Below are positions 1-5,921 of a stretch of 5,921 nucleotides of DNA, piece after piece. The first letter of the stretch is position 1. Each line of letters opens with the position of its first letter. The position numbers and the translations under genes are program-made. The notes below the pieces were generated by a model. That model was not told the DNA's origin. It ran no database searches and worked only from the letters and a program-made list of their open reading frames with translations. The stretch is from JAFKKS01 sp039808325. Lineage in GTDB: Bacteria; Pseudomonadota; Alphaproteobacteria; Rhizobiales; Xanthobacteraceae. Where the stretch lies: assembly GCA_039808325.1 (NCBI GenBank), contig JBDHSU010000184.1:1-5921 (forward strand), written 5' to 3'.

Positions 1-66
1 GCCGACGCAAGCGTGACGCGGCCGTTCGGCGCATGCGCGGAGGCGACGATTCCGGATCGGGGCGGC

Positions 67-990
67 TCAGTCGGCGAGAATATCGTGGACGTCGAGCGGC
101 GAGGAGGCGCAGCCGACCCATTCCGCACGGGCGGCGGCCCGGCGCCGGCCGCGCTCGTCGAGCGGCAGGCGCAGGCGCTCGAGCAGGGCGCGCACTTCCT
201 GGCGCGCCGCGACGTGCGAAAGGCTCGGCTTGGCACCGAGCGTCGTTTGCGTGATCTCGTCGAGGGCGGTGAGGCCGCGGGGGAAGAACTCGCGGTAGAC
301 GACGCGCTCGGAGAAACCGTCGGCGAGCCGGAACGCCATCTGGCGGGACAACTCGCTCAGGCTCTCCGCCATCATCTGCTTGTTGCGCGAGCCGATGGCG
401 GTCAGGCGATTGCGCAGGATCACCCAATCGGTGAGGCCGCCGTCGACGAGCCGGCGCTGGCGGCGCGCCTCGCGCACCATCTCGGCATAGTGGCTGACGC
501 CGGTCACGGCGAAGGTCTCGGGATCGACGCTCGCGAGCACGTCGAAATCCACGAAGCTGTCGTTGAGCGGGGTAACGAGCGTATCCGCCAGGGAGTGTGC
601 CAGCCGCATCAGGTCGTCGTCGCTTCCCGGCGTGTCGATCACGACGAAGTCGTGGTCGTGCTCGATGCTGCAGATCGCTCGATTGAACGCCGAGAAGGCG
701 GCCGTTGCGTCGCCGCCATCATGTGCGGCGCCGGCATGCGCGATGTGATGGTGCGTTGGAATCTCCAGACGCAGGCCGGTGCGCTTCGACCAGGCGCGCC
801 GGTTCTCGATATAGTGGGTGAGGCTTTTCTGGCGGCTGTCGAGGTCGATCGTGGCGACGCGCTGGCCGCCTTTCAGGAGCGCGACGGCAACATGCATGCT
901 CGTCGTGGATTTACCCGAGCCGCCTTTTTCGTTGCCGACGACGATGACGTGAGCGGACTTTGGTACGCCGACCACGGACTCAATCAACAT
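67..990 (-). CDS. mipZ: Division plane positioning ATPase MipZ
   Basis: MipZ is a ParA/MinD-type P-loop ATPase. In Caulobacter it binds DNA, forms a gradient from the ParB-marked poles and inhibits FtsZ polymerisation, so that division occurs at midcell. The 307-residue protein shows a deviant Walker A motif NEKGGSGKST (residues 20-29, signature Lys22, Lys27), the IDLDSRQ motif (48-54) followed by ENRRAW (62-67), a Walker B-like FVVIDTPG (115-122), and the MipZ-specific blocks TPLNDSFVDFD (140-150), DWVILRNRL (188-196) and VYREFFPRGLT (231-241). From memory these match Caulobacter MipZ closely and separate it from ordinary ParA. Asp51 should correspond to the Caulobacter residue needed for hydrolysis (inference). 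Two things differ from the Caulobacter protein: a His-rich stretch at 79-90 and an Arg/Ala-rich C-terminal tail. The ATG at 990 leaves a short leader before the first beta strand; its ribosome site is weak. No parA or parB is visible. It is transcribed divergently from the solute-binding protein gene. Confidence 0.95.
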   Translation of the reverse strand: MLIESVVGVPKSAHVIVVGNEKGGSGKSTTSMHVAVALLKGGQRVATIDLDSRQKSLTHYIENRRAWSKRTGLRLEIPTHHHIAHAGAAHDGGDATAAFSAFNRAICSIEHDHDFVVIDTPGSDDDLMRLAHSLADTLVTPLNDSFVDFDVLASVDPETFAVTGVSHYAEMVREARRQRRLVDGGLTDWVILRNRLTAIGSRNKQMMAESLSELSRQMAFRLADGFSERVVYREFFPRGLTALDEITQTTLGAKPSLSHVAARQEVRALLERLRLPLDERGRRRAAARAEWVGCASSPLDVHDILAD

Positions 991-1014
991 GACGCCGATC
1001 CCGTGACGGCTTTC

Positions 1015-1043
1015 ATCTTCGGAGCGGAACGCGATGCGGTCAA
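1015..1043 (-). promoter_or_regulatory. Candidate sigma70-type promoter of mipZ
   Basis: On the minus strand a TTGACC box (1038-1043, five of six matches to the -35 consensus) is followed after 17 bases by GAAGAT (1015-1020, three of six matches to the -10 consensus). Transcription would start near 1008, giving a short leader of about 17 bases before the mipZ ATG. The spacing is ideal but the -10 box is poor, so this is only a candidate read by eye. Confidence 0.3.
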
Positions 1044-1113
1044 GACGGGAGCGCCATGCAAAGCAAAATTTGGTTACGAGCGCGCGCCTCTGCTATGCGC
1101 ATGCCCGCTACAC

Positions 1114-1125
1114 CGGGCGCGCCCG
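1114..1125. repeat. 12-bp perfect palindrome between divergent genes
   Basis: The sequence CGGGCGCGCCCG reads the same on both strands. With one bulged C at 1113 the symmetry extends through ACA (1110-1112) and TGT (1126-1128). It sits 64 bases before the start of the solute-binding protein gene, in the intergenic region it shares with mipZ. It could be an operator for a dimeric regulator or a small hairpin in a leader. It could also be chance in GC-rich DNA. Confidence 0.3.
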
Positions 1126-1176
1126 TGTCTGGCATCGTCGCCACCTCGCAGAGAGATTGAGCGGCAGCGTTTAAAC

Positions 1177-1182
1177 GGAGGG
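1177..1182 (+). promoter_or_regulatory. Ribosome binding site of the solute-binding protein gene
   Basis: GGAGGG lies seven bases upstream of the ATG at 1190. It is the only strong Shine-Dalgarno sequence in front of a gene in this window, and it fixes the start of the binding protein, which also begins with a good signal peptide. Confidence 0.65.
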
Positions 1183-1189
1183 TTTTGGG

Positions 1190-2695
1190 ATGTGGCGTTC
1201 GCTACGATGGGTCGCGCTGGCGGCGGTGTTCCATGTGACGCCGGCCGCCGCCGATACGCTGCGCGTCGGGCTCTTTGCCGATCCGGCGACGCTCGACCCT
1301 GCGCAGAGCGCGAGCTTCGTCGATCGCGAAGTGTTCTCCGCGCCTTGCGACAAGCTGCTCGATCTCGACACGAAGCTGCAATACGTGCCGCAACTGGCGA
1401 CGGAATGGTCGTGGTCGCCCGATGCGCTGTCGTTGACGCTGAAGCTGCGGCCGAACGTCGTCTTCCACGACGGCGAACCGCTCGACGCCGCGGCGGTGAA
1501 ATTCAATATCGAGCGCGAAAAGACCGCCTCCTATTCGCGTCGCAAGTCCGAGCTCAAGCCCGTCAAGGACGTCGTCGTCGTCGATCCGCTGACGGTGCGG
1601 CTCGATCTGTCCGAGCCTTATGCGCCGCTCCTGGCGCAGCTCGCCGACCGCGCCGGCATGATGGTCTCGCCGAAGGCGGCGCGGGAACTGGGCGAAAAGC
1701 TCGCGACGCGGCCGGTCTGCGCCGGGCCTTACAAGTTCGTCGAATGGGTGCCGCAGGATCGCCTCGTGTTCGAGAAGTTCGACAAATATTGGAACGCGGC
1801 GGCGATCCATATCGACCGCGTCAGCTTCCTGCCGGTGCCGGACGATACGGTGCGCCTGGCGAACCTGCGCTCGGGAAGCTTCGAGATCAGCGAACGGGTG
1901 GCGCCGACCGACCTTTCGACGGTGCGCGCGGACACGCGCCTGCAGCTTTTCGAGAGCGCATCGGTCGGCTACCGGGTGCTGTCGATCAACACCAATAAGG
2001 GGGAGGCGGCCAAGGCGCCGCTCGGCGGCAGCCAAAAGCTGCGCGAGGCGTTCGAATTGTCGCTCGACCGCGAGGCGATCAACCAGGTCGTGTTCGACGG
2101 GCTCTTCATTCCCAGCAATCAGCCGGAAGCGCCCGGCTCGACCTACTACGCCAAGGATTTTCCCGTACCGAAGCGCGATCTGGCGAAAGCCAAGGCGCTT
2201 GTGGCCGAGGCTGGCAAAGGCCGCGTTCCCGTGACGCTGATGGTCAGCACGGATCCGGTCGACGGGCGCGTGGGCCAGATCATCCAGGCGATGGCCGGGG
2301 AGGCGGGCTTCGACGTCAAGCTGATGACCATCGAGTCTGCGACGCTGCTCAGCCACATCAAGGCCGGCACCTATGAGATGGCTCTGCTGATCTGGAGCGG
2401 CCGCGCCGACCCCGACGCCAACATCTCGATCTGGGCGGCTTGCGACGGCTTCGTCAATTGGGGCAAGTACTGCGACCCGAAGCTGGACGAACTGCTCCGC
2501 GCGGCCCGCTCGACGACCGAGACCGCGAAGCGCGTGAAGCTTTACGCCGACGCCGCGGCGATATATCTCCCGGCGCGCCCCTACCTCTTCCTCTACCATC
2601 TCAAATGGTTCTGGGGGACGACCAGGAAGCTCTCCGGCTTCGTCCCACATCCTGACGGGATCATAAGGTTCACCGGCCTCAAGCTCGCGAAGTAA
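1190..2695 (+). CDS. ABC transporter substrate-binding protein, family 5 (peptide/nickel/opine type)
   Basis: This is a predicted periplasmic binding protein that would capture a solute, classically an oligopeptide, dipeptide, glutathione or nickel complex, and deliver it to an ABC permease. The 501-residue product starts with a Sec signal peptide: Arg3 and Arg6, a hydrophobic core (residues 7-16), then PAAA before a likely cleavage after Ala21. The mature protein begins DTLRVGLFADPATLDPA, the usual opening of the SBP_bac_5 (DppA/OppA/GsiB) family. Other family signs are VVFHDGEPLDAAAVKFN around residues 88-104, GPYKF at 179-183 followed by a DKYW block, SINTNKG near 265-271, and a C-terminal segment from Trp415 with CDPKLDELL. 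Length is normal for the family. No permease or ATPase gene lies on either side, so the ligand cannot be inferred from context. panC follows in the same direction after 63 bases; co-transcription is possible but not shown. Confidence 0.9.
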   Translation: MWRSLRWVALAAVFHVTPAAADTLRVGLFADPATLDPAQSASFVDREVFSAPCDKLLDLDTKLQYVPQLATEWSWSPDALSLTLKLRPNVVFHDGEPLDAAAVKFNIEREKTASYSRRKSELKPVKDVVVVDPLTVRLDLSEPYAPLLAQLADRAGMMVSPKAARELGEKLATRPVCAGPYKFVEWVPQDRLVFEKFDKYWNAAAIHIDRVSFLPVPDDTVRLANLRSGSFEISERVAPTDLSTVRADTRLQLFESASVGYRVLSINTNKGEAAKAPLGGSQKLREAFELSLDREAINQVVFDGLFIPSNQPEAPGSTYYAKDFPVPKRDLAKAKALVAEAGKGRVPVTLMVSTDPVDGRVGQIIQAMAGEAGFDVKLMTIESATLLSHIKAGTYEMALLIWSGRADPDANISIWAACDGFVNWGKYCDPKLDELLRAARSTTETAKRVKLYADAAAIYLPARPYLFLYHLKWFWGTTRKLSGFVPHPDGIIRFTGLKLAK

Positions 2696-2758
2696 GCTTG
2701 CGGCAGTCCAAAATCGGCAACAGGCGCTATCCGCACCGGCATCATCGATCGAACGGAC

Positions 2759-3616
2759 ATGACGCATAAACTGATTGTGGTGCGGGATCTCGCGCGTCTT
2801 CGCCGGCAGGTTGCGCAGTATCGCAAGGCGGCGGAGGCGGTTGCGCTCGTCCCGACGATGGGCGCGCTGCACGAGGGGCATCTCTCGCTGGTGCGGGCGG
2901 CGCGGCGGAAGGCGAAGCGCGTCGTCGTCTCGATCTTCGTCAATCCGACGCAGTTTGCTCCGACCGAGGATTTCAAGAGCTACCCCCGCACGTTCGAGGC
3001 GGACGTTGCGGCGTTGCGCGAGGTCGGCGCCGACGTCGTCTGGAACCCGCCGGTCGAGGTGATGTATCCGCGCGACTTCGTCACGCGGATCGTACCGGAG
3101 GGCCCGGCGGCGGCCGGGCTCGAGGACGCCTCGCGGCCGCACTTTTTCGGCGGCGTCACGACGATCGTCTGCAAGCTGTTGTTGCAGTGCCTGCCGGACC
3201 TCGCGGTGTTCGGCGAGAAGGACTATCAGCAGCTCAAAGTCGTGGCGCAGATGGCGAAGGACCTCAATATTCCGAGCCGGATCGTCGGCGCGCCGACGGT
3301 GCGCGAAAAGGACGGCCTGGCGATGTCGTCGCGCAACGCGTACCTCTCGGGGGAGGAGCGGGCGCGCGCGCCGCTGCTGCATCAAGTGCTGCGCGACTGT
3401 GCGGCACGCCTCGAAGCGGGCGAGCGCGCGGCCGGTGTGCTCGCGAAGGGCCGCAAGACGATCGCGCGCGGCGGCTTCGTCCTCGACTATCTCGAACTGC
3501 GCGACGCGGAGACGCTGGCGCCTCCGGCGGCCGGTGCCGGCGCGCTGCGTCTGCTGGTGGCGGCGAAGCTCGGCAACACCCGGCTGATCGACAACGTCGC
3601 GGTGCGGCGCAAGTAA
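2759..3616 (+). CDS. panC: Pantothenate synthetase (pantoate-beta-alanine ligase)
   Basis: PanC joins D-pantoate and beta-alanine using ATP, through a pantoyl-adenylate intermediate, in the last step of pantothenate (vitamin B5, CoA precursor) synthesis in the cytoplasm. The 285-residue length is typical. The nucleotidyltransferase signature PTMGALHEGH (residues 32-41) carries the HxGH-type ATP site. It is followed by FVNPTQF (60-66), SYPRT (74-78), RPHFFGGVTTIVCKL (126-140), FGEKDYQQL (151-159, pantoate and ATP contacts) and the KMSKS-like MSSRN (189-193) within REKDGLAMSSRN. The C-terminal dimer-forming domain ends with LGNTRLIDN. All expected catalytic motifs are intact. The ATG at 2759 gives the normal N-terminus; its ribosome site is weak. 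panB and panD are not in the window. Its stop codon lies only five bases from the stop of the converging small gene. Confidence 0.97.
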   Translation: MTHKLIVVRDLARLRRQVAQYRKAAEAVALVPTMGALHEGHLSLVRAARRKAKRVVVSIFVNPTQFAPTEDFKSYPRTFEADVAALREVGADVVWNPPVEVMYPRDFVTRIVPEGPAAAGLEDASRPHFFGGVTTIVCKLLLQCLPDLAVFGEKDYQQLKVVAQMAKDLNIPSRIVGAPTVREKDGLAMSSRNAYLSGEERARAPLLHQVLRDCAARLEAGERAAGVLAKGRKTIARGGFVLDYLELRDAETLAPPAAGAGALRLLVAAKLGNTRLIDNVAVRRK

Positions 3617-3621
3617 CGGGA

Positions 3622-3894
3622 TCAGCGGCCGCGCACGCCGACCTCGGTGCCGATCGAGCCGCCGAAATAGAACGTCGTGTTGCCGGACTTGAACATGCCC
3701 GGCTGCTCCTTCTTCTTTTCTTCGGTCGCGGACTCGCGTTTCGGCTTGGCCTTGGGCTGCGCGCACGGATCGTTCGCCGCGGCGAGCGTTCCCGGAACCG
3801 GGCGCTTGTCGCTCTTGCAGCCCTGCGCCGCCGCGGCGGCCGGCAGGCCGAGCAGCGCGACGCCGGCGGTCAAAATCACGGCGGTGCGTTTCAT
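3622..3894 (-). CDS. Small secreted hypothetical protein with Lys-rich linker
   Basis: I do not recognise the family. The 90-residue product has a clear Sec signal peptide: MKRTAVIL, a hydrophobic stretch to about residue 18, then a run of five alanines before Gln24, with likely cleavage after Ala23. Cys26 follows an AQG sequence, a poor lipobox, so a lipoprotein is less likely. Two cysteines, Cys26 and Cys44, could form a disulfide in the periplasm. Residues 47-65 are rich in Lys, Pro and Glu and probably disordered. The C-terminus (about 71-90) is rich in Gly with alternating aromatic and small residues (TTFYFGGS), suggesting a beta-strand segment. I prefer the ATG at 3894 because it starts a textbook signal peptide; an in-frame ATG at 3939 would put 15 extra residues before it. 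There is no Shine-Dalgarno. It lies 80 bases downstream of the DUF1489 gene and converges on panC. Confidence 0.7.
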   Translation of the reverse strand: MKRTAVILTAGVALLGLPAAAAAQGCKSDKRPVPGTLAAANDPCAQPKAKPKRESATEEKKKEQPGMFKSGNTTFYFGGSIGTEVGVRGR

Positions 3895-3900
3895 CCCGCG

Positions 3901-3906
3901 ATCATA
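3901..3906 (-). promoter_or_regulatory. Candidate -10 box for a leaderless start of the small secreted gene
   Basis: On the minus strand TATGAT (five of six matches to TATAAT) ends six bases before the preferred ATG at 3894. Transcription would therefore begin at or next to the A of the start codon. The hexamer 17 bases upstream, TGGCTG, is a poor -35. Support is limited to the hexamer, its position and the absence of a ribosome site. Confidence 0.25.
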
Positions 3907-3974
3907 GCCGAAGAGGGGGCCGGCAGCCACTCGGAGCATTTTCGAGCGAAGCGGTTCGCGGCGGACAGGAAGCG

Positions 3975-4412
3975 TTAAAGCAGGCCGAGCTCGCGCAGTT
4001 CCCGCCGCAGCGGTTCCGGCATGCTGCGCGCACCGGGAGCGGAACGGTCGAGATCGGGCGGGGCATCGCGGGCCGTCAGATAGCGCCAGCCCTGGAAGGC
4101 GCGGAACGGCCGCGGATCGACGAGGATCAATTTCGGATGCAGCACGAGTTGGCAGCGCCCGATGCCGTCCTTATCGGTAATGGCGCGGATGTCGCGCAGT
4201 TTTTGGCGGCACAGGATGGCGCCTTTTATCACCCAATAGAGCGAGCCGCCGTCGAGCAGGTCGTCGGCCCGCTTCGGCATCATCCGGGTGGTGTGAATGT
4301 GCTCGGCCGGCTCACCGCGCTTTTTCTTGTCCCTGAGACGCTCGCGGATCCAGCCTTCGAGATCCTTGACGGACTCGCTGCCGACGGAAAGCTTGATGAG
4401 ATTGAGTGCCAT
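3975..4412 (-). CDS. DUF1489 family protein
   Basis: This is a conserved protein of unknown function (DUF1489, COG5458) found mainly in Alphaproteobacteria. The 145-residue form begins MALNLIKLSVG, the family's usual opening, and contains TRMMPKRADDLLDGGSLYW (residues 42-60) followed by VIKG, then a DGIGRCQLVL segment (82-91) and PFRAFQGWRYL (102-112) followed by APPDL. There is no signal peptide or membrane segment, so it is probably cytoplasmic. Start choice is uncertain. The family pattern favours 4412, but an in-frame ATG at 4454 overlaps the carboxylase stop codon as ATGA and would add 14 residues. Neither start has a good Shine-Dalgarno, so coupled translation from the carboxylase is plausible. 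No function is inferred from the neighbour. The call of the family is firm; its role is unknown. Confidence 0.9.
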   Translation of the reverse strand: MALNLIKLSVGSESVKDLEGWIRERLRDKKKRGEPAEHIHTTRMMPKRADDLLDGGSLYWVIKGAILCRQKLRDIRAITDKDGIGRCQLVLHPKLILVDPRPFRAFQGWRYLTARDAPPDLDRSAPGARSMPEPLRRELRELGLL

Positions 4413-4450
4413 GCCGGGCCGTCGCTCGTGTGCGCCGAAGGCGCGGCCGT

Positions 4451-5921
4451 TCATTCAGGCTGCTCGATCCGGACGATCGGGCTTCCCTCGGCCAGTTGCT
4501 CGCCAACGGCGGCGGAAATTTCCGTGACCGTCCCGTCGAGCGGGGCGGTCAGCGTGTGCTCCATCTTCATCGCTTCTATCACGGCGACGCGGTGTCCTTT
4601 CGCCACCGGCGCGCCCTTTTCCACAAACAAAGCCAGAAGCTTGCCATGCATCGGCGCGCGCACGGCGCCGTCGCTGCTCCCGTGGTCCGCATCGACGGCG
4701 TGGTCGGCAAGCTGGACGCGCGTCTGGCGGCCGCCCGAGAGGACGTAGACGGCATCCTCGCCGTCGTCCACGAAACGCGCCTCGGCGGCGGCCTGGCCGT
4801 CGACGGTGGCGCTGAGCCCATCCTGGCCGTAGGTGACGCGGGCGGTCAGCCGCTCGCCGTCGACAAGGATCGGCACGGGGACGACGCGCGCGCCGCCGAA
4901 GTCGAAGGCGTCGTTGATCGCCCAGGGCGAGAGGCCCGCGTCGGCCGCGCCTGCGGTGCGTGCCGTGAGCGCCTCCTGTCCGCGCCGCGCCAGCCGGGCG
5001 GCGCCGGCGGCGGCCGCGGCATGGTCGGCCGCGTGCCCGCCCTTGGTCAGGGTCTGCAAATGGCGGTCGATGAAGCCGGTGTCGAACTGTCCGGCGCGGA
5101 ATTCCTCGGCGCGGCAGAGCGCGGCGAGAAATGCGGCATTGCTGCGCGGGCCGGCGACGACGGTGTGTTCGAGCGCGGTCGCGAGACGGGCGAGCGCTTC
5201 CTCGCGCGAGGGCGCGTGCGCGATCACCTTGGCGATCATCGGGTCGTAGAACGGGGAGACCTCGCTGCCCTGGGTGACACCGGTATCGACGCGGATGCCG
5301 TCGCCTTGCGGAAGCTCCAGCGCCAGCAGTTTGCCGGTCGAGGGCATGAAATTGCGGTCGGGATCCTCGGCATACAAGCGCGCCTCGACCGCGTGGCCGT
5401 CGAGCGGGATGGCGTTTTGCGCAAGCGGCAGCGGTTCGCCCTGCGCGACCTTGAACTGCCAGGCCACGAGATCGAGTCCGGTGATCGCCTCCGTCACCGG
5501 ATGCTCGACTTGCAGGCGCGTATTCATCTCCATGAACCAGAAGCCGTCGGGGCGCAGCCCGCGCGCGCCGTCGGCGATGAACTCGACCGTCCCGGCGCCG
5601 ACATAGCCCACCGCCTTGGCCGCTTCCGTCGCGGCGCGGCCCATGGCCTCGCGCACTTCGCGCGTCATGCCCGGCGCGGGGGCCTCTTCGATGACTTTCT
5701 GATGCCGCCGCTGCAGCGAGCAGTCACGTTCGTAAAGATGCACGGCATTGCCGTGGCCATCGGCGAAGACCTGCATCTCGATGTGGCGCGGCGAGAGCAC
5801 GTATTTCTCCACCAGGACGCGCCCGTCCCCGAATGCGGATGTGGCCTCGCGTGACGCTCCTTCCAGCGCGGTCTCGAAATCGGCATGGCGGTCGACGCGG
5901 CGCATCCCCTTGCCGCCGCCG
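4451..5921 (-). CDS. mccA: Biotin-dependent acyl-CoA carboxylase alpha subunit, methylcrotonyl-CoA type (5' end outside window)
   Basis: The alpha subunit carboxylates its own biotin using ATP and bicarbonate, for transfer by the beta subunit to an acyl-CoA; for 3-methylcrotonyl-CoA this is a step in leucine breakdown. The frame is open to the right edge. GGGKGM just before and at the first in-window ATG (5903-5905) is the ATP-grasp glycine loop, so that ATG is internal and roughly 160 N-terminal residues are missing. Numbering from it: HIEMQVFAD (41-49), ERDCSLQRRHQK (59-70), the catalytic EMNTRLQVEH (126-135; bases 5501-5530), a BT-like middle region (about 325-400) and a C-terminal biotinyl domain (about 416-482) with EAMKM, biotin on Lys447 (codon 4565-4567). 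LVAWQ after ITGLD, and EFRAG..DTGFIDRH, resemble MCC rather than propionyl- or acetyl-CoA carboxylases. Geranyl-CoA carboxylase remains possible. The beta subunit is not visible. Confidence 0.88.
   Translation of the reverse strand, partial: GGGKGMRRVDRHADFETALEGASREATSAFGDGRVLVEKYVLSPRHIEMQVFADGHGNAVHLYERDCSLQRRHQKVIEEAPAPGMTREVREAMGRAATEAAKAVGYVGAGTVEFIADGARGLRPDGFWFMEMNTRLQVEHPVTEAITGLDLVAWQFKVAQGEPLPLAQNAIPLDGHAVEARLYAEDPDRNFMPSTGKLLALELPQGDGIRVDTGVTQGSEVSPFYDPMIAKVIAHAPSREEALARLATALEHTVVAGPRSNAAFLAALCRAEEFRAGQFDTGFIDRHLQTLTKGGHAADHAAAAAGAARLARRGQEALTARTAGAADAGLSPWAINDAFDFGGARVVPVPILVDGERLTARVTYGQDGLSATVDGQAAAEARFVDDGEDAVYVLSGGRQTRVQLADHAVDADHGSSDGAVRAPMHGKLLALFVEKGAPVAKGHRVAVIEAMKMEHTLTAPLDGTVTEISAAVGEQLAEGSPIVRIEQPE

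Noticed and set aside
1..34. Possible minus-strand gene starting with ATG at 34, or a plus-strand gene ending at the TGA at 14-16
   Set aside because: Only a few codons are visible, with no ribosome site or recognisable sequence, so neither can be supported.
1070..1099. Possible promoter TTGGTT - 18 bases - TATGCG for the binding-protein gene
   Set aside because: Each hexamer has only about three matches to consensus and the spacing is slightly long. It is too weak to annotate.
13..1998. A 661-codon plus-strand open frame across mipZ and the binding-protein gene
   Set aside because: It runs antisense to mipZ and out of frame through the binding-protein gene, with low-complexity Arg/Ala/Gly content. 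Such frames are expected in GC-rich DNA with G/C-biased third positions.
2680..2700. Inverted repeat CAAGCT/AGCTTG around the stop of the binding-protein gene as a terminator
   Set aside because: The stem is only six base pairs with a nine-base loop and no T-tract follows, so it does not look like an intrinsic terminator.
1202..3766. An 854-codon minus-strand open frame antisense to the binding-protein gene and panC
   Set aside because: Its translation is a run of Arg, Ala, Asp and His without recognisable motifs, while both genes on the other strand are certain. It is a codon-bias shadow.
3817..3825. Cys26 of the small secreted protein as a lipoprotein attachment site
   Set aside because: The preceding residues are Ala-Gln-Gly; Gln at -2 does not fit a normal lipobox, and a good signal peptidase I site lies just upstream.
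4406..5854. A 482-codon plus-strand open frame antisense to the carboxylase
   Set aside because: It is an antisense shadow of a gene with intact catalytic and biotinylation motifs and has no coherent domain of its own.

Overview
The window is about 5.9 kb of GC-rich, tightly packed chromosomal DNA. It most likely comes from an alphaproteobacterium, probably of the Hyphomicrobiales. The basis is a MipZ-type division ATPase (a family largely confined to Alphaproteobacteria), a DUF1489 protein (also mainly alphaproteobacterial), a PanC variant with an RPHFFGG motif, and strong G/C bias at third codon positions, which produces very long antisense open frames. I see no insertion sequence, phage gene, tRNA, rRNA, CRISPR array or other sign of recent transfer.

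Layout, left to right. (1) mipZ lies on the minus strand (67-990). (2) A divergent intergenic region of 199 bases (991-1189) holds a candidate mipZ promoter and a 12-bp perfect palindrome. (3) Two plus-strand genes follow: a family-5 extracellular solute-binding protein (1190-2695) and, 63 bases later, panC (2759-3616). (4) Converging on panC with only five bases between the stop codons is a minus-strand gene for a small secreted hypothetical protein (3622-3894). (5) Upstream of it on the minus strand is a DUF1489 gene (3975-4412, or up to 4454 with the longer start). (6) Upstream of that, running off the right edge, is the alpha subunit of a biotin-dependent acyl-CoA carboxylase of methylcrotonyl-CoA type (4451-5921, N-terminal part outside the window).

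Functionally this is a housekeeping mosaic: control of division-site placement (mipZ), solute uptake (binding protein), pantothenate/CoA synthesis (panC) and branched-chain acyl-CoA catabolism (mccA-like). The carboxylase and DUF1489 genes are probably co-transcribed. The binding protein lacks its permease and ATPase partners here and looks like an orphan. Bases 1-66 contain no gene I can support.

I did not find a convincing undescribed system. The items worth a second look are modest: the uncharacterised secreted protein and its possible leaderless start, the orphan binding protein, a GANTC methylation site at the mipZ start, a palindrome between the divergent genes, a His-rich loop in MipZ, and an unresolved start for DUF1489.
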